Source of the DNA: Epiperipatus broadwayi | Taxonomy: Eukaryota > Onychophora > Udeonychophora > Euonychophora > Peripatidae | Direction: 5' to 3' | Assembly: GCA_028023455.1 (NCBI GenBank) | Contig: JAQFVV010000232.1 | Span: 1,612,001 to 1,676,000, forward strand | Length of the DNA stretch: 64,000 nucleotides | Shown: positions 10,697 through 23,478 of the stretch, piece by piece | Numbering within the stretch: position 1 is the stretch's first letter | Layout: each line of letters opens with the position of its first letter | The notes under the pieces: generated by a model | Seen by the model: the letters and a program-made list of their open reading frames with translations, nothing else | The model's database searches: none | What the model was told of the DNA's origin: nothing | Translations under genes and position numbers: made by a program

Positions 10697-13175
10697 TCCA
10701 TGCCTCTCTCAGGCAAAAAATGGAGGTGTGAACTTGGTCTCACCACTTAAGGGAAAAGGGAAAACCAAAATATCTTCTGTTGGATTAAGCTATACTAGCT
10801 ATATCAAAATATATAAATTTTAGATAGTCCTTGCCATGGTACTTAGCCACACTGGCTATACAAATATACTATAACAAGATATCAAAATAATCCACTCATG
10901 GAGAATACAACGCACTATGGGGAGAACACCTCCATTCCGCAAAGCACAATACATAATTAATATTAAAATACGCTGATATTGAACATCTGTCAACTCTAAA
11001 CTTAGGCAAAATAGTGAAAATACACTAAAAAAAATCTATATCAAAATTGCATACTTCAATCAAGATCTGAAACCAATGCATGAGAACATATATCTTATCC
11101 AAACAACTGTAAAGAACATGCAAAATAGTACAACAAATTTAAATCTAATCAAGGAATATTCAACAGCAATGTATAGCATAAACGCTAATATTAAAATAAA
11201 TTGGATATCCTAATAAAGAAGATTTAATAAATTAATGAACTAATGAAATAGAAATTCTGTTGAAACTTTAAATGAGAAATATGCTGTTATAGCATAAAAT
11301 ATACAATTATTCACTTCTGATAACTTTAACATACTGTTTACCATTTGAGATATAGAACACATTTTAAATACCTAACATGTGAGATTAATATTTCCAGTTG
11401 CATGTAAAATGAACCAGATTTATTTTATCAGTATAACTTCATATCAAATATAAACTTGACTCAATATAATAGTAGGAATGCCAACTATTTGCTATAAAAC
11501 CCATAAATATTACATAATAAATGTAAACCTTAACATACATTAACATTATAAAAATAACATTTTATCAAATAATTTTTTAAAACCATTGTTCTTTTGCAGG
11601 ACTGTTTTTTATGCTAAGTTATTGGTCAAGGTAAAAATAGTTTTTCTTTAATCATTGAAGTTATAGAAACACATTTTTTTTTTTAAATGAATTTTTTTTT
11701 TTTTTTTTTGCCAGTTGCAACATTTTAAAATAAATGTAGAAGTAAAGCTTAAATAAATCTTAACTCTAATGACAATGATTGGATCCAACAGACAAATATT
11801 TACAACACGAAGACAAGCATGAATATAACAGAATACAAATATAAGCTAGCTAAGACATTGGAGATTTGCAAGTTTTCTGGAATGTTCACCGCGGTTATAT
11901 AAGAAATAAATGAAACTAAGAATTCCATTATATTTTTTTAAAACACATGAATAAAGATTTTCAGTTCATTAAAAATACATCATTTATCTTTTTTCATAAC
12001 TTTAAAATATTAATTTTAAAAAGTTCATATTTTTTTTTTTAAACAACTTTTAGGAAGTTATAACTTTTTAATTCAGCCATCAGCATGCAACTTTTTCTTT
12101 CCAAACAATTATAAATTAACTGAATTACATATTTAACAATATATATAACCATTCTCTTATAAACAGTCACAGGTAATATAATTTTTTAAAAAAAAAAAAT
12201 GTTTAAACGACATAGCAAAATCTTTAAATAGTTCTTCTGATATTTATTAATTATTTTGTGCTAAAGCTTTTTTTTTTATCGAAGAGAAATATTAGTAAAG
12301 AAACAAATAAGTAAATAGTTAGTTTTAACTTTGAAAATGCTTATTTTTTTTGATTTAAGTAAATCAATGGTTTCACCTATAACTTGCTTTAAAATTGCCA
12401 ATCTAAATTTTAAAAAAAATAAATTCTCGACGCATTAATTTATAATTATAGAAAGTTCATAATTCTAGAATGCATAGAAACAGAATGTTTTAAAAAAACA
12501 TTTACCCGACCATTGTAGATTGAAGTAATATAATATTCTTAATTTATTACTGTTTAGTAGAAAATAATTATAAAAATTTAGCACTATTTAATGATGCAAT
12601 GAACTGATGGTTCCAGAGAAAGATAAGAAGCCAGAGTGAACCAAAAACAAAATGAACTGAGTATTTATATTCCAATTCAATTCACAAGGAAGTAATTATA
12701 TAAAATAATCATGTGATTATCAACGTCAATGGAAATATATTACATAACAGTTTAATAAACTAAAATAATAAATAAAATTAAACCAACAATAATTATTTGT
12801 GATTATAATTATAGATAAAATTATTTTCTTTATTAAATAAACTTATCAGAAATGTTAAGATATTATTTTTATTATGAATTGACTGACATTTATATCAATT
12901 TTTTAAATATTTATTTTATTTTTTATAACGCTAATATTTTTTTTAAAAATAAAAAATACTTATGCAAATGCCTAAAAATAAGAAACAAAAAATACTTGCA
13001 TGCACACTAATTTTTCCATGTACACACACATATGAACTTTATTTATTACCAATTATTTTACTATACCTTAACAACTTTACTTGCCTACAATTAATTGCAA
13101 TTTTTAAATATTTATAATACCAACTATTTAATGAAACTACCACTGTTGATAAACTATTTAAATAACTGACTTTCC
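10697..13175. repeat. Dispersed duplicated segment, copy B (uninterrupted)
   Basis: Matches 1-2028 and 4849-5266 in order and orientation, without the two insertions present in copy A. It thus preserves their pre-insertion target sites near 12718-12755. Small indels include extra sequence near 11600-11640. No conserved reading frame is seen. Right edge is at the shared AAATAACTGACTTT; the left edge cannot be fixed because copy A runs off the window. Confidence 0.85.
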
Positions 13176-13359
13176 CATATTTACTCATTCACAACTATTA
13201 ATGAACCTGACTCTGAATGAAACTCCAAGGCAAATTATTTCCATACCACTATAAGCATACTTATGTTACATAATTATAACTATATAAAAAGTTATTTTAA
13301 CGAGATCAAGGAAGCTTGTTTTATTACCAGCGTTATACCAACTCTTATGATGGAAATGC

Positions 13360-13683
13360 TTGTCCTTTAGCATTAACATGTCTAGTTTAATGTGCAACTT
13401 TCTCAGCATCAGCAACAATTTGACTAGTTGTTGATAGCATTGAGTGTTGGTGCAGCATTGCATCATAATAAACTTCTTGCATGTTGCTACTCGGAGATTT
13501 TCTTATTTTTTTTGATTGTTTTGATGGCCTCAGTGAGGCCATTGGATTCTGGATGGGAGGGGATATGCATGTATCTGATTTCATTGTTTTTAAAATATTC
13601 TTCCATCTCTTGCACTATAAATCCAGTGTCATTATCCATGACCTTCCAATAATCCGTGGCATGAGAAAATTGCTTTTAGAATT
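13360..13683 (-). pseudogene. LTR-retrotransposon integrase core relic
   Basis: Read on the minus strand, this stretch gives pieces of a DDE integrase core: ILKAIFSCHGLLE, then in a shifted frame MDNDTGFIVQEMEEYF (second catalytic Asp in the DN motif), then HPESNGLTEAIKTIKK (catalytic Glu of the xNGLxE motif). Farther on, in another frame, a C-terminal piece like LLMLRKLHIKL recalls the segment after the core in Ty3/Gypsy integrases. At least two frameshifts and several stops break it. Nothing of the rest of pol is visible around it, so it is an old truncated fragment. It differs clearly from the integrase at 28590-29580 and comes from another family. Confidence 0.65.
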
Positions 13684-14774
13684 TTTGTTTCATTACTACT
13701 CGTATTTTTAATAATGTGGTATTCTGCCCATTTTGAATATGGTTTATAGACAACACTTCACCTGATAAGTTTTGGTGATGTAGCAAAAAGAATCTCATTA
13801 ATGAAACAATTTTATACAATCATTTACTTGTTCCTTTCAAAACCAATTGTATACTATCTATTATTAATTCTCTAAGTGCCTCTAATACAAACTATTGTCA
13901 AACAAATTCTTGTTTGTTTGTTTGTTTTTTGACGTAAAAAACATTCCAAGTTGAAATTTTTTTACTTTTTTTTGATTATTTGATAAGTATGAAATATTCT
14001 TTCAATGAATGTTTGAATTTTTAAATTCAATCTTATGAAATCACTTATTATTTCAATAAAAATTTCATAAATGCTATGATATATTCTTTGGTGCTTGAAA
14101 ATAACATTTTTTTGTAAAAAACTTGTGAATTTTTTTATCATTTTTTTATTAAAAAATTTATATATAGCAATTAATAATATAGTAAAATATAGCTTGCTTT
14201 CAAACAATCATTGAAAACATTGTTATCTGAATTTTTATGTAAATTTAAGTCCAATCAAATTATGCTTGTTTAATTATTTATCAATCTCCATAGTTTGTTT
14301 TAGCATGTTTTGGCAATTGTTTTTTACTTATATAAACTGTTAATATGCAAATCATTCATGTTAGTGTGAAGTTTTACATTGTGAACAAGTAATCATTTTA
14401 TTAATCACCGAATTAAATATTTGAATTTTTTTATTTTGGAAATCTAAAATTAATGTTAATTATTATTTGATAGCTAATAGGTAATGTATCTCTACAATTT
14501 TCATATTTAAATTTTTTTAAATAATGTTTTTGTTCATAAACCTATAGCTTAGTCATATTCATACTGGACTCATAAATGCATGTTCTATGTTACGGAAAAG
14601 GTGGGGGTGAGCTCAGTTGGAGAATAGTTTTATATAATCTAAATAGTTTTTTTATAATTTAGGACTGCTTGATTTAAATAAATTTTGAAAGGATTCTACC
14701 TTTTAAAGATTTATGAAAGACAAAGTCTATGTCAAACTAAAAATCAGATATGTATTGAGAATAATAAGACATTA
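13684..14774. other. A+T-rich DNA, only a (TTTG)n microsatellite seen
   Basis: No gene or element is recognisable. A short TTTG microsatellite lies near 13910-13936. Confidence 0.5.
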
Positions 14775-15286
14775 CACCTGGGTCTCTTTTTACGCGGATT
14801 TATTTAACGCGATTTTGAAGTTACGTGATTCAAGTTATACCGGAAGTCGAACTCCGATAATGCGCTATTACTTTAAATAATAAATTTCGCGCACTTACGT
14901 CATATTGAAAGTAATAGCACATTATTGGAATTCGACTTTCATCTTAGTAATTTCAATATTTTCAGTGAAATTAAAATCATGATTTCCACATTTTATGTAT
15001 ACACACATTAAATTTTACAAGATTATAATGTAAATTTGTTCAAACATTGTGCGTGTTAATTTTGCATTTTAAATCACATTCTGTTTTTGCTTTTTAAAAA
15101 GAACGTAATCAATTATTAATCATTTAGTGTTCGCAAGTTTATTTTTAAAAGGTGAGTAATAGCAGTGGGCACAATTAAAATTGAAAATTAAAAAATTAAA
15201 GACAAAAATAAGAATTTAATTTTTAATTGTTAGATTAATTACTAATTACATTGTCACCAGAAAACCATTAACACAACATGAGAGTG
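14775..15286 (+). mobile_element. Pogo/Tigger-like MITE, 5' part
   Basis: Starts with the terminal motif CACCTGGGTCTCTTTTTACG directly after a TA (14773-14774) and matches the first part of the complete copy at 59858-60926 up to the shared phrase CACAACATGAGAGTG. The right end is absent: similarity ends where the minus-strand retroposed ORF1 begins. Relative to the complete copy it lacks a block near 15180-15240. No coding potential. Confidence 0.8.
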
Positions 15287-16960
15287 TCGTTTGCGGTAGT
15301 TGTGTTTTTTTTTTTTTTTGTATTTTTTTCTTCTGTTTTTTAGATGTGTGCTTTCCAGCATTGGATAGTACAGAGTTATTTTATTCATGATTTCTGTGGT
15401 CGTTTTGTTTATTATTGTGCTTTCTGATTGCTTATTATTTTCATTTGTTGTTTTTTTAACCTCTTTTGGTAGGCTCTCGTTTTTTTCTACATTTTATTTA
15501 TATGGGATGGGTTTTCACTGCTTTGATTTTCCTTTAACAGATTTGTTTTGATTTCTATGGTTATAATGTTTGTCTGCATTGTTAATCCCTTCATTTTTAT
15601 TTGATATGTAATTTTCCTAGGCTTTTGGTAGTGTAGGGTAATTTAACTCATCAAGTTGGTTAGTTGTGTTTTCGCTTTCCATAACATGTTATGAATTTTT
15701 TGATGAATTGTTTTATTTTGCTGAGTTTGTTCATTGCATTCCATTGCAATATATCCTCTTTCATAACGGAAGCATCCTGGCTTAAGCCCTCTAACGTAAA
15801 GATATAGTGTAGCTTCTTCATCGGTTATTTGTGTGGTGATATTTTGCAGGTCTATTTCTTTATGCAATTTAATTTTGAATTCAAAGCTGTTGGTTAGTAC
15901 AGGAATTGCTGTTTTTTTTAATGTATATTTGCTGGAAAAAAATAACTTTTCTGAATGGATTCATCTTTTTTGGAGATCTATGTTGTATCCAAAATAAGTA
16001 TTTTTTAAAATTCCAGAGATATTTTTATATTTATTCTTATCAACTATTAGTAGTGCGAAGTTTCCTAACGTCTTGATCCAATTTCTAAATTGTTCTTTTT
16101 GTACATTTTCATAAAATAAACATCACAAGACCACCACTTCTTATGCTTGTGTATAACTTGTTAAAACAGGCAAAACTCACTATACATATTGCCACACACA
16201 GCAAGCTAGAGTAATCAATGGATGCCAGAAGGCTTGTGCATAAAATCCCCATCTAGTGCCTACTCATCCAATATCCCCAGACTAGTTTCTGGCTTGTGGC
16301 CTTCATCAGTGAGGAGCCTTGGATCTGAGAGCATTGCACCTAGATCTTAGGATCTAAGATATTGCATGAGTAGGCACTAGATGGGGAATTTATGCACAAG
16401 CCTTCTAGCATCCATTGATTACTCTAGCTTGCTGTGTGTGGCAATACGAATAGTGAGTTTTGCCTGTTTTAACATTTTCATAAAACTGAATGGCAACATA
16501 TCTGCTATTTGGATGATCGCCTATGCAGTATACCGATTCAAGCATATTATTTTCATGCAGTGTTTCTATTAGAAGCGATTTGGGAAAACTTTATAGTGTG
16601 CAAAGACTATCTGTTACCGCTAGTATCATTGATTTGTCAGTGAAAAAATGTTTAAATGTTAAAAATAGTGATCAAGGTATTGTTTTGTTAAATTTTTCTC
16701 CAATTTGTTCCAGCATTTCATCAGTCCATTCAATTTGAGGGGTGGGTGGAAGTCATTTTTATTTTAATCTATTAGATTCAAGTTTTCCAGATTATCTGCT
16801 GTTTTTCTGAACCTAGGACCTTTTGCCGGGCTTAGGTTATTTTGAGTTTTTTTTTGTTTTGGAAGCATATGTCTTTCTCGTGCCCTGTGATGGACCACCC
16901 ACCTGGTTAAGTGGCTGAGCGGTCACCATTTTAAGTTCTTCAATTATTTTTCCAAGGATA
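15287..16960 (-). pseudogene. Retroposed ORF1-like (nucleic-acid-binding) pseudogene with poly(A) tail
   Basis: Reading the minus strand from the ATG at 16868: an N-terminus with KQKKTQNN and RFRKTADNL, a stop, then pieces such as GDHPNSRYVAIQFYENV and, past the hairpin insertion, QKEQFRNWIKTLGN. The last frame (15867-15643) reads DLQNITTQITDEEATLYLYVRGLKPGCFRY and onward (given here only in part) and ends in a stop. The domain layout resembles ORF1/gag-like proteins of non-LTR retrotransposons and the zinc-knuckle-type genes derived from them, but I see no CCHC motif. Its 3' end is a long A tract on the minus strand (T run at about 15305-15322), as after target-primed reverse transcription. 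Several stops show it is dead. The region 16870-16960 may be its 5' leader. Confidence 0.55.
16117..16471. mobile_element. 355-bp hairpin element with 14-bp target duplication
   Basis: Flanked by the exact 14-bp direct repeat ACATTTTCATAAAA (16103-16116 and 16472-16485). Removing the insert and one repeat restores the minus-strand ORF1 frame (FYENV followed by QKEQF), which proves the borders. Inside, 16160-16471 is an inverted repeat with arms of about 108 bp (mirrored phrases such as CACTAGATGGGG and GCAAGCTAGAGTAATCAATG) around a central spacer of about 100 bp. A 43-base unpaired tail (16117-16159) lies on the left only. Non-coding. Confidence 0.85.
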
Positions 16961-16994
16961 ATTGAATTGTATTGGTTTTTATATATATTTGTGT

Positions 16995-17031
16995 TTTATT
17001 ATTATTATTATTATTATTATTGGAGATTAAA
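16995..17031. repeat. (ATT)n microsatellite
   Basis: About ten consecutive ATT units. A shorter one lies at the matching place in the long LTRs (about 22910-22940), so it probably belongs to the LTR fragment that follows. Confidence 0.85.
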
Positions 17032-17595
17032 TTATTGAATAGTAAATATAGTACCAACTATTAGAAAAAAGTGTAGGAGTGTTATTTCATTTTATTATTA
17101 TGATTATTATTATTGCTTAGGTGTAGTTAAGAATAATGGGAAATCCCTCATCATACTTGGCTACAGGATATTATAAATTAATTGATCTTATTTAAAGAAT
17201 CTGAGATGATTATATTTAAATAACAGTTTTAGAATTTATTCAATAATATTATATTAGATTATTTATAATATTTTAAAGTCTTAAGAATGCTATACATTAT
17301 ATTGTTATTTGAAATAAAGGGGGGGGTAGTGTTTTTATACCATTGAGATTATATCTTTTTGGATATATGCTCATTGTAATCGTACTACTTTACCTTTCAC
17401 CAAATGTCTCATGATTATTATATTATTTTATTTATTATTTATTTAAAATTGAATCATTTTCTATTATTAATGTGAGCTTGTCTATTGGTAAAAATTATTA
17501 TAAGATATTATTAATACTTCTTTCTACTATATTAAGATTGAAAGTTTTATTTACTTATTTCTGTTATATATGTATTGACGGGTGGTGATGGTACA
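17000..17595 (+). mobile_element. 3' end fragment of a third, related long LTR
   Basis: Aligns with the last 600 bp or so of the intact LTRs and of the reverse solo LTR. The shared block reads like TAGTGTTTTTATACCATTGAG, then a short gap, CTCATTGTA, and TCTCATGATTATT. It ends GATGGTACA at 17595, the same GGTACA end as the solo LTR (34551 side), followed by an ATAT-containing flank. The 5' part is missing, so this is a truncated relic. Confidence 0.6.
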
Positions 17596-17766
17596 ATATA
17601 TATACATGCTGACATGTATACAACCATATAGGTGTCTTAAGAAATACTTTTTAAGTTTTTAAACATGGCACAGATAGAAGTTGGAGGGGTAAATAGATGA
17701 AACATATTTATGTGAAATATACCATTTCAATATACACACAATCTAATGTTTTGAATGCTCTGTTGT

Positions 17767-17831
17767 CTTTCTCAGAGCCACTATTATTTCAGTATTTTTA
17801 TGAAACTGAAATAGTAGTGGCTCTGAGAAAG
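17767..17831. repeat. Compact perfect-stem hairpin
   Basis: Arms 17767-17793 and 17805-17831 are inverted repeats of 27 bases with a single mismatch around an 11-base loop. The left arm begins CTTTCTCAGAGCCACTATTA. It could be a pre-miRNA-like hairpin or a tiny foldback relic. Confidence 0.75.
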
Positions 17832-18840
17832 TCTGCAGGATAATTGAAATGTCTGATTTTGCATGTATATATATGCAACAAAATTGTTTTAGTATAAAGT
17901 GTTTGAAATAAGGTGTACAAACTGTATTTTTTAGGTTCACATACTATAATAATTTTAACTGAGGTGTAAGTGCAGAATTTGAAAACTGATTACTGTTAAT
18001 ATTAAAAAAAATTCAAACTAATTTATGATTAAAAATAGTGGAAATCTAAATGATGAATGTGGAATTATTAAATCAATGAGAGGCATTGGATGAAATAGCA
18101 AATGTTACAATGAAAGGTACTAACTAATTTAACAAATTATGTGTTCAAAACTTTTCAGTGCATTTCATCTTTGAATATAGCATCAGACATTTTTATCACT
18201 TTTTGCAAGCCTATTGCAATTTATTCATTTTTATTATTTTTTTATTTCATTGTTTCTGTACACATATAAATACTAATTTTAATCATAAGCTAGGAAAATA
18301 CAGTCCAAACATTAGTTTTGAATTTAAAAAAATTATTTGTAAAATAAGTAGCAATAAGATTATGTGGCTTAAGTTCTGAATACAATATAGCTAAAATAGT
18401 GATCTAGATTATTTTAAAAAACAATGATTTAAAAGATACACAAACAGCAAGATAGAGATTTCCTGATTGAGCACCTTATGATGTAGCATCATATTAAAAA
18501 TGAAAATTTTTTTTAATGGGGATTAATCAAAAGCAAGAATGAGAGGATATTATTTGTCAAAAGGCTAAGAATTATTTGAAGAATTTTTTGTTAAGACTCA
18601 GTATATATGTTTTTCCTGCACAAGATTACTTTCAACATTTCCTGCACAAGATTACTTTCAACAAAGTATAATTTACCAGATTCAAGAAAATCGCTTGATT
18701 GCATAGTGAAGTTGCTAGCACAGGGAGAAAACTACTATTGAACCTCAGCTTGAAGAATTCATGAAAAAAAAATTCCATGCACAAAAATTCTAAAATCAAT
18801 GATTTTGGAATTTTTATTATGATATGTAATTTATTTATAT
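17832..18840. other. A+T-rich DNA with one 26-bp tandem duplication
   Basis: The only structure seen is an exact 26-bp tandem duplication at 18612-18663 (unit begins TTTCCTGCACAAGATTACTT). No gene is recognisable. Confidence 0.55.
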
Positions 18841-21800
18841 TGTGCCCTTATCTATAGGTCATAATAAGGTAGAATGGTCAATTGCTAAAAAATTTTAAAT
18901 TTTAAAATACGTTTGTGTAATATATTGATAATTGTATGATCGATTAGATTTTATAGTACAATTTAAGGCTGAAAAATACCTGGTATATAAAAGTGTAATG
19001 GATTATTTTAAAAAAAAAACAGTTAAATATAAAGCTTAATTATATCCTTGCTTATGGTTGTAAAAGCTGGCCATATAAAATAATACAGCTATAAATAGTT
19101 AAAAGTATATTAACAATTCAATTGTAATGTTTTAAAACTAATAAATTAAATAAACGCTATATGTAATATTATTATTATAATTAATATTCAAATTTAATCT
19201 AATATATTTTAAGATAAACTTTGGGGACGTTGAGAATTATATTTGGTTCTACATTTTTAAATTATTTTCCAAATTTTTATAAAATATATCAGTTTTGGTA
19301 ATTTAGACCGAGACGTAAATAAAAAAAAAATAAATCATCTGATAAAGTTAGTAGTCATGTGACTGTATATTGTATACCTTCACACACATGCTTGTAAGAA
19401 TATAATAACAAAGTTTGTGAATTATAAAACTAAATGTAATGGCTATCTATCGTTAAAGTAAAAGTTGAAATATTAAATGTTATTTTAATAATTGTTTTAA
19501 AATTTAAATGATTTTGATAAAACTGTAATTGAGTTTAAAAATACTATTCTAAATAATATTTTAAAACATGACATCAAATTCTTTATTTTAAAAAGTTTAA
19601 TCTATTATAAAACTAAAAATGTGTAAATTTGTTCGCGCTAAAAAAGTCATTAACCAATCAACGGAGGTATTTTAGCAGACGAAATATAGGAATTAAACGG
19701 AGCGGGAGAAGGAATGTGTAAGTAAAGGAAGGAGGAACATATTTTTTAGCTGTATAAGATCGTAAGCTAGAAAAGTGTTATAATTTAAAAAATTTTGTAT
19801 TTATTTTAAAAGTTTTGTTTTAAAATATAATATTTTGAACTGCCTTTAAATGGAAGGCTAATTTAAAAGATTTCTTGCCAGGATTTTTATTCAAGTTTAG
19901 CCGAAACCTTGCAGTAAAAATGGAAATACTACAGAAAAAAGTACCTAAAAGTATTGATAAAGTAAAAATAATTGTAAAGTGCCTTGAATACAGTTTATTT
20001 ATGATCAACCAGAAAATCATTAGAACTCAGATAAATATAATTTGGACATTATACAGAAAACTTAAAAGAAAAGTTATTTGCCGTCAGGAAAAATTATGAC
20101 GCACAATTTTAAAAGGCTACTCCGAAATTTTTTTTTATTCTTCTCTATGGAAAATTTAAGATGCGTATATCATAAAGAAAAAATTATGTAAAAGTTATAA
20201 TGGAGAAAGAATGTTTATCTTTTTAAAGGAAACATTACAAAGTATATAGTACCAGAATTTTAAAAGAAGGAAAAAAGTTACAGAATAATAATATGAAAGG
20301 GCTATTGTGTTGTTGTTTTTTTTATGAAAAAGGAACCGAAAAACTTTCTCTAAGAAGAATTGAAAATATTATAAAGTGTTCATTAGAGAAATGCTTAATG
20401 AAGATAAAGATTTGGAAAATATAAATCTAATTTACTTAATGAAATGAATCCATGGAAACAGAAAAGTTTTATTGAATATTTAAATCAAAGTACTGAGAAG
20501 ATGCATCGTAAAAGTCGCGCGGGAGAAAATATTAGCAAGAAATATTAGAAGAGAATATTTAGAAGTTTTTTTTACGGGATTAACTAATATCATAATTAAT
20601 AATTGTATTAAATATTATAAAAACCAAGGATTATCATTCAGGAATATTTATTGAACGAAGTAATATTTGTTTTACCTTAAAATTGAACAAGCAGGGAGAG
20701 GAACATTAAGTGAATGGAAAAGAAATGATAAACAATTTTTTTTGGCTTTAGTATGAACGGTTTTCAGGAAAATTTGATGGAGTACAGTAAATATAGTTTG
20801 AATATTTTTTTACTAATTTATTTTAAAATATAAAATGTTATGTGAGATTAGGGAAAACATAAAACATAAATTTATTAATATTAAAATTTAAATATAATAA
20901 CTTGATAAAATTATAGAAATAGTGTTTAAAAATAAAGTGTATGGATGTGAATCTTATATCTACAAGGATCAAATGGATGGTGAAGCCTACGGAACGCGAT
21001 CGAGGAGATAAAGGTCGTTTGGTAATTTTAATAGTTATTTATAATGCATAATGTATTTTTTTTTAGATCATCTATTGACCTAAGAATGAAGTGTGATATG
21101 TACACATTTTATGCAACATTTTAATATATAATGAGATAGGAGTAATTCGGAATATGCATGCAACAATTTATTTAAAGTATATTAATAATATAATTTAACA
21201 GAACAATTGTGTGATTCTTTTGAACTTTCATGTGATAAAGTATTCAGATATTTAAATAGTTTGTATATGATTAAATATACGGAGGAAAGTAGTAAAAAGA
21301 TTTTCTTATAGAACAGTGGAATAGTTTTAAAATATCAATGAATTTTATTATTGTTAGTAATGCAGATATGTATTTGTCGAAGTACAGTATAGAAAAAATC
21401 TTGAGAAATAAGATCGGATAGTGACTTGGAAGTACTAGTGGAGAGGAAACCAAGATGATGTTTTTTTTTAAGAAATAGGAAAATATAAGGGATTTGGATC
21501 ATATTTAGTTTTGTGTGGTTTATTATAGTTAACTAAGTCCTATGACTGAACACATATGGTTTGGACAGTGTTTGCATATCTTTAAACTTTTGATGTCCGA
21601 ATAAAGCTGAAGAAATAGCTTTAGCATCGTTCCTATGATAGAGGTTGGTAGACAGGTAAAGGTCACTCCTCTATAGTGTCTTTTAATTCACTGTGCCATG
21701 ATTGTCAAGGTATATGACAAGTAATATTCTAGTTGTATTTTGATTTTATGCATCTATTTTCGCTATCCTTATTTCGTGAATCTGCATCGGTCAGAAAGAT

Positions 21801-23459
21801 ATTTTCAAAGAAATAATGAATAAAATAGAACTGAAGATATGTTATCGTTTATGTAAGAATACTTTATTTACTTGAATGTATAGAATTGTGTAACTTTAAA
21901 ATTGAAAGTCCAAAATATCATAAAGAGAGAAAGAATCATATAATACATTGTAAAATTAATTCAGAAATGAATATAAGATTTTGAAAAGAAATCTAAATCA
22001 AGTATTTTAAAAGTGATAATAAAATTTGAATTTTTTTGTTAAATATTAATGTTGGAGGGAATGAGTATTGCATATTTATCAAGAGAAAATTCAATAAGGT
22101 ATAATAAACATATACTTGTGCATGGTATATTAATAGTTATAATTATATCAGCCAAAGTAAGGCTTGAATGAGAATATTAGGATTAATAAACATCGGATAA
22201 TAAATAATAAAAACCTAATACCGAATGTAGAATAGTGTTTTGACTTTGTAAGATTCCATACAACCAATATGAAATTAAATTTTGTTATTTTGTAGAATTT
22301 TATTACGAATGTAAATTTTGTAAAAAATGTAATTTTAATAATATTAGGGATGAAAAGTGTTTGTGATAATCATATAAGAAATGCATTTTGTAATAAGCTA
22401 ACCATAATAATAAATCAAGTAATAATGCTGTATTTTCTTAAGTGTTAAAAAAAAAAAAAAAATAAGATTTAACTAGGAAAAGTAAATAATATTTTGATTT
22501 CATTTTATAAACTAAGTTGAGATATGAGAGTAAGGGATATCCAATGTATATAGTGTAAAAATATTGTTAATTTATTTATGTTGTTAATAAACTTTGTTTT
22601 AAAGTTTTTCTGTCTGAGTTGTTATTTCTCTACATGGATGCATGAAATCACGATACATTTAATTGAAACAGACATAAATTTTGCACAAAAGGTAAACATA
22701 AAAGTGTCATAAGAATTTTGAGAATTTATTGGTATGTTAAAATTAAAAGATCATAATTTTATATTATTTATTGGTCATAAGTCGGTTGCCACAATATTAC
22801 ATTAAAATATATGCTAATGTTGCCACACGTATTCTGTTATCAGATTATAAAATACTACCACGTACGTATTTATTTATTTCATTTAGGAAGAAATAAGATT
22901 ATATTATATTATTGTTATTATTAATTTTATTATTATTAGTTGCTGTGTAGTAGATTATGACATAAAATTCCCTTTTCATATTTTACTACCGTAATTTTAA
23001 ATCAGTTAGAATACAATTTATGAACCTGAGATTTTATTTTATTTTACTTCATTTTATTTAATTGAGCTAGATTCTTGTTATAAAGAAGATTAGGATATGA
23101 TTATTATTTTAATCGTAGTGAATAGAGCTCAGAAAGTCGTAAGAATATTATGAGTTAGTTATTTGGTATAGTAAAAAGGGGGGATAGTGTTCTTATGCCA
23201 TTGAGGTAGTATCGTGTGGATAATGGCTCAATGTAGTCTATCTTGTTCCCTGTATTGTCACTCCAGGTCTCATGAAAATAGTAAATATTTGTTAATTCAT
23301 TTTAAAATTGAACCGTATTTGTATTTTAAAATTAGAGCTAGTAATCATTTTAATTAATGTTGAATATTTCATTTATTTATTTGTTAACTGAGCTAGAACC
23401 CGTAATATTCGTAATAAACAGTATATTTTGTGGTGAAAATGCGCGGGGGGGAGGTTAGA
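18841..23459 (+). repeat. 5' long terminal repeat (about 4.6 kb)
   Basis: Starts TGTGCCCTTATCTATAGGTC and matches 29792-34438 throughout, with only scattered substitutions and short indels where I compared. It is preceded by ATAT (18837-18840), repeated after the 3' LTR. The end (GAGGTTAGA) lacks the usual CA. A CCAAT-type motif (ACCAATCA, about 19653) lies some 0.8 kb in, at about the place of the CCAAT/TATA pair in the related solo LTR, so transcription may start near there. The small frames inside show no protein signature. Length is far above the few hundred bases typical of animal Gypsy LTRs. Confidence 0.9.
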
Positions 23460-23478
23460 TTGTGATCGCCCAACGTGT
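23460..23478 (+). promoter_or_regulatory. Possible primer-binding site
   Basis: Directly after the 5' LTR lies TTGTGATCGCCCAACGTG. The CGCCCAACGTG part resembles primer-binding sites of many LTR elements, but the first bases do not give a clean TGG. The tRNA cannot be named from this. Confidence 0.4.

Noticed and set aside
16900-16930. Possible tRNA-Leu/Ser-like A-box (GTGGCTGAGCGGT)
   Set aside because: No B-box follows at the proper distance and no stems form.
19875-20099. 74-residue open frame present in both long LTRs (also 30823-31047), with an opposite-strand frame
   Set aside because: The LTRs are recent copies of one another, so conservation says nothing. No domain or composition typical of a protein, and it is absent from the related solo LTR as far as I can see.
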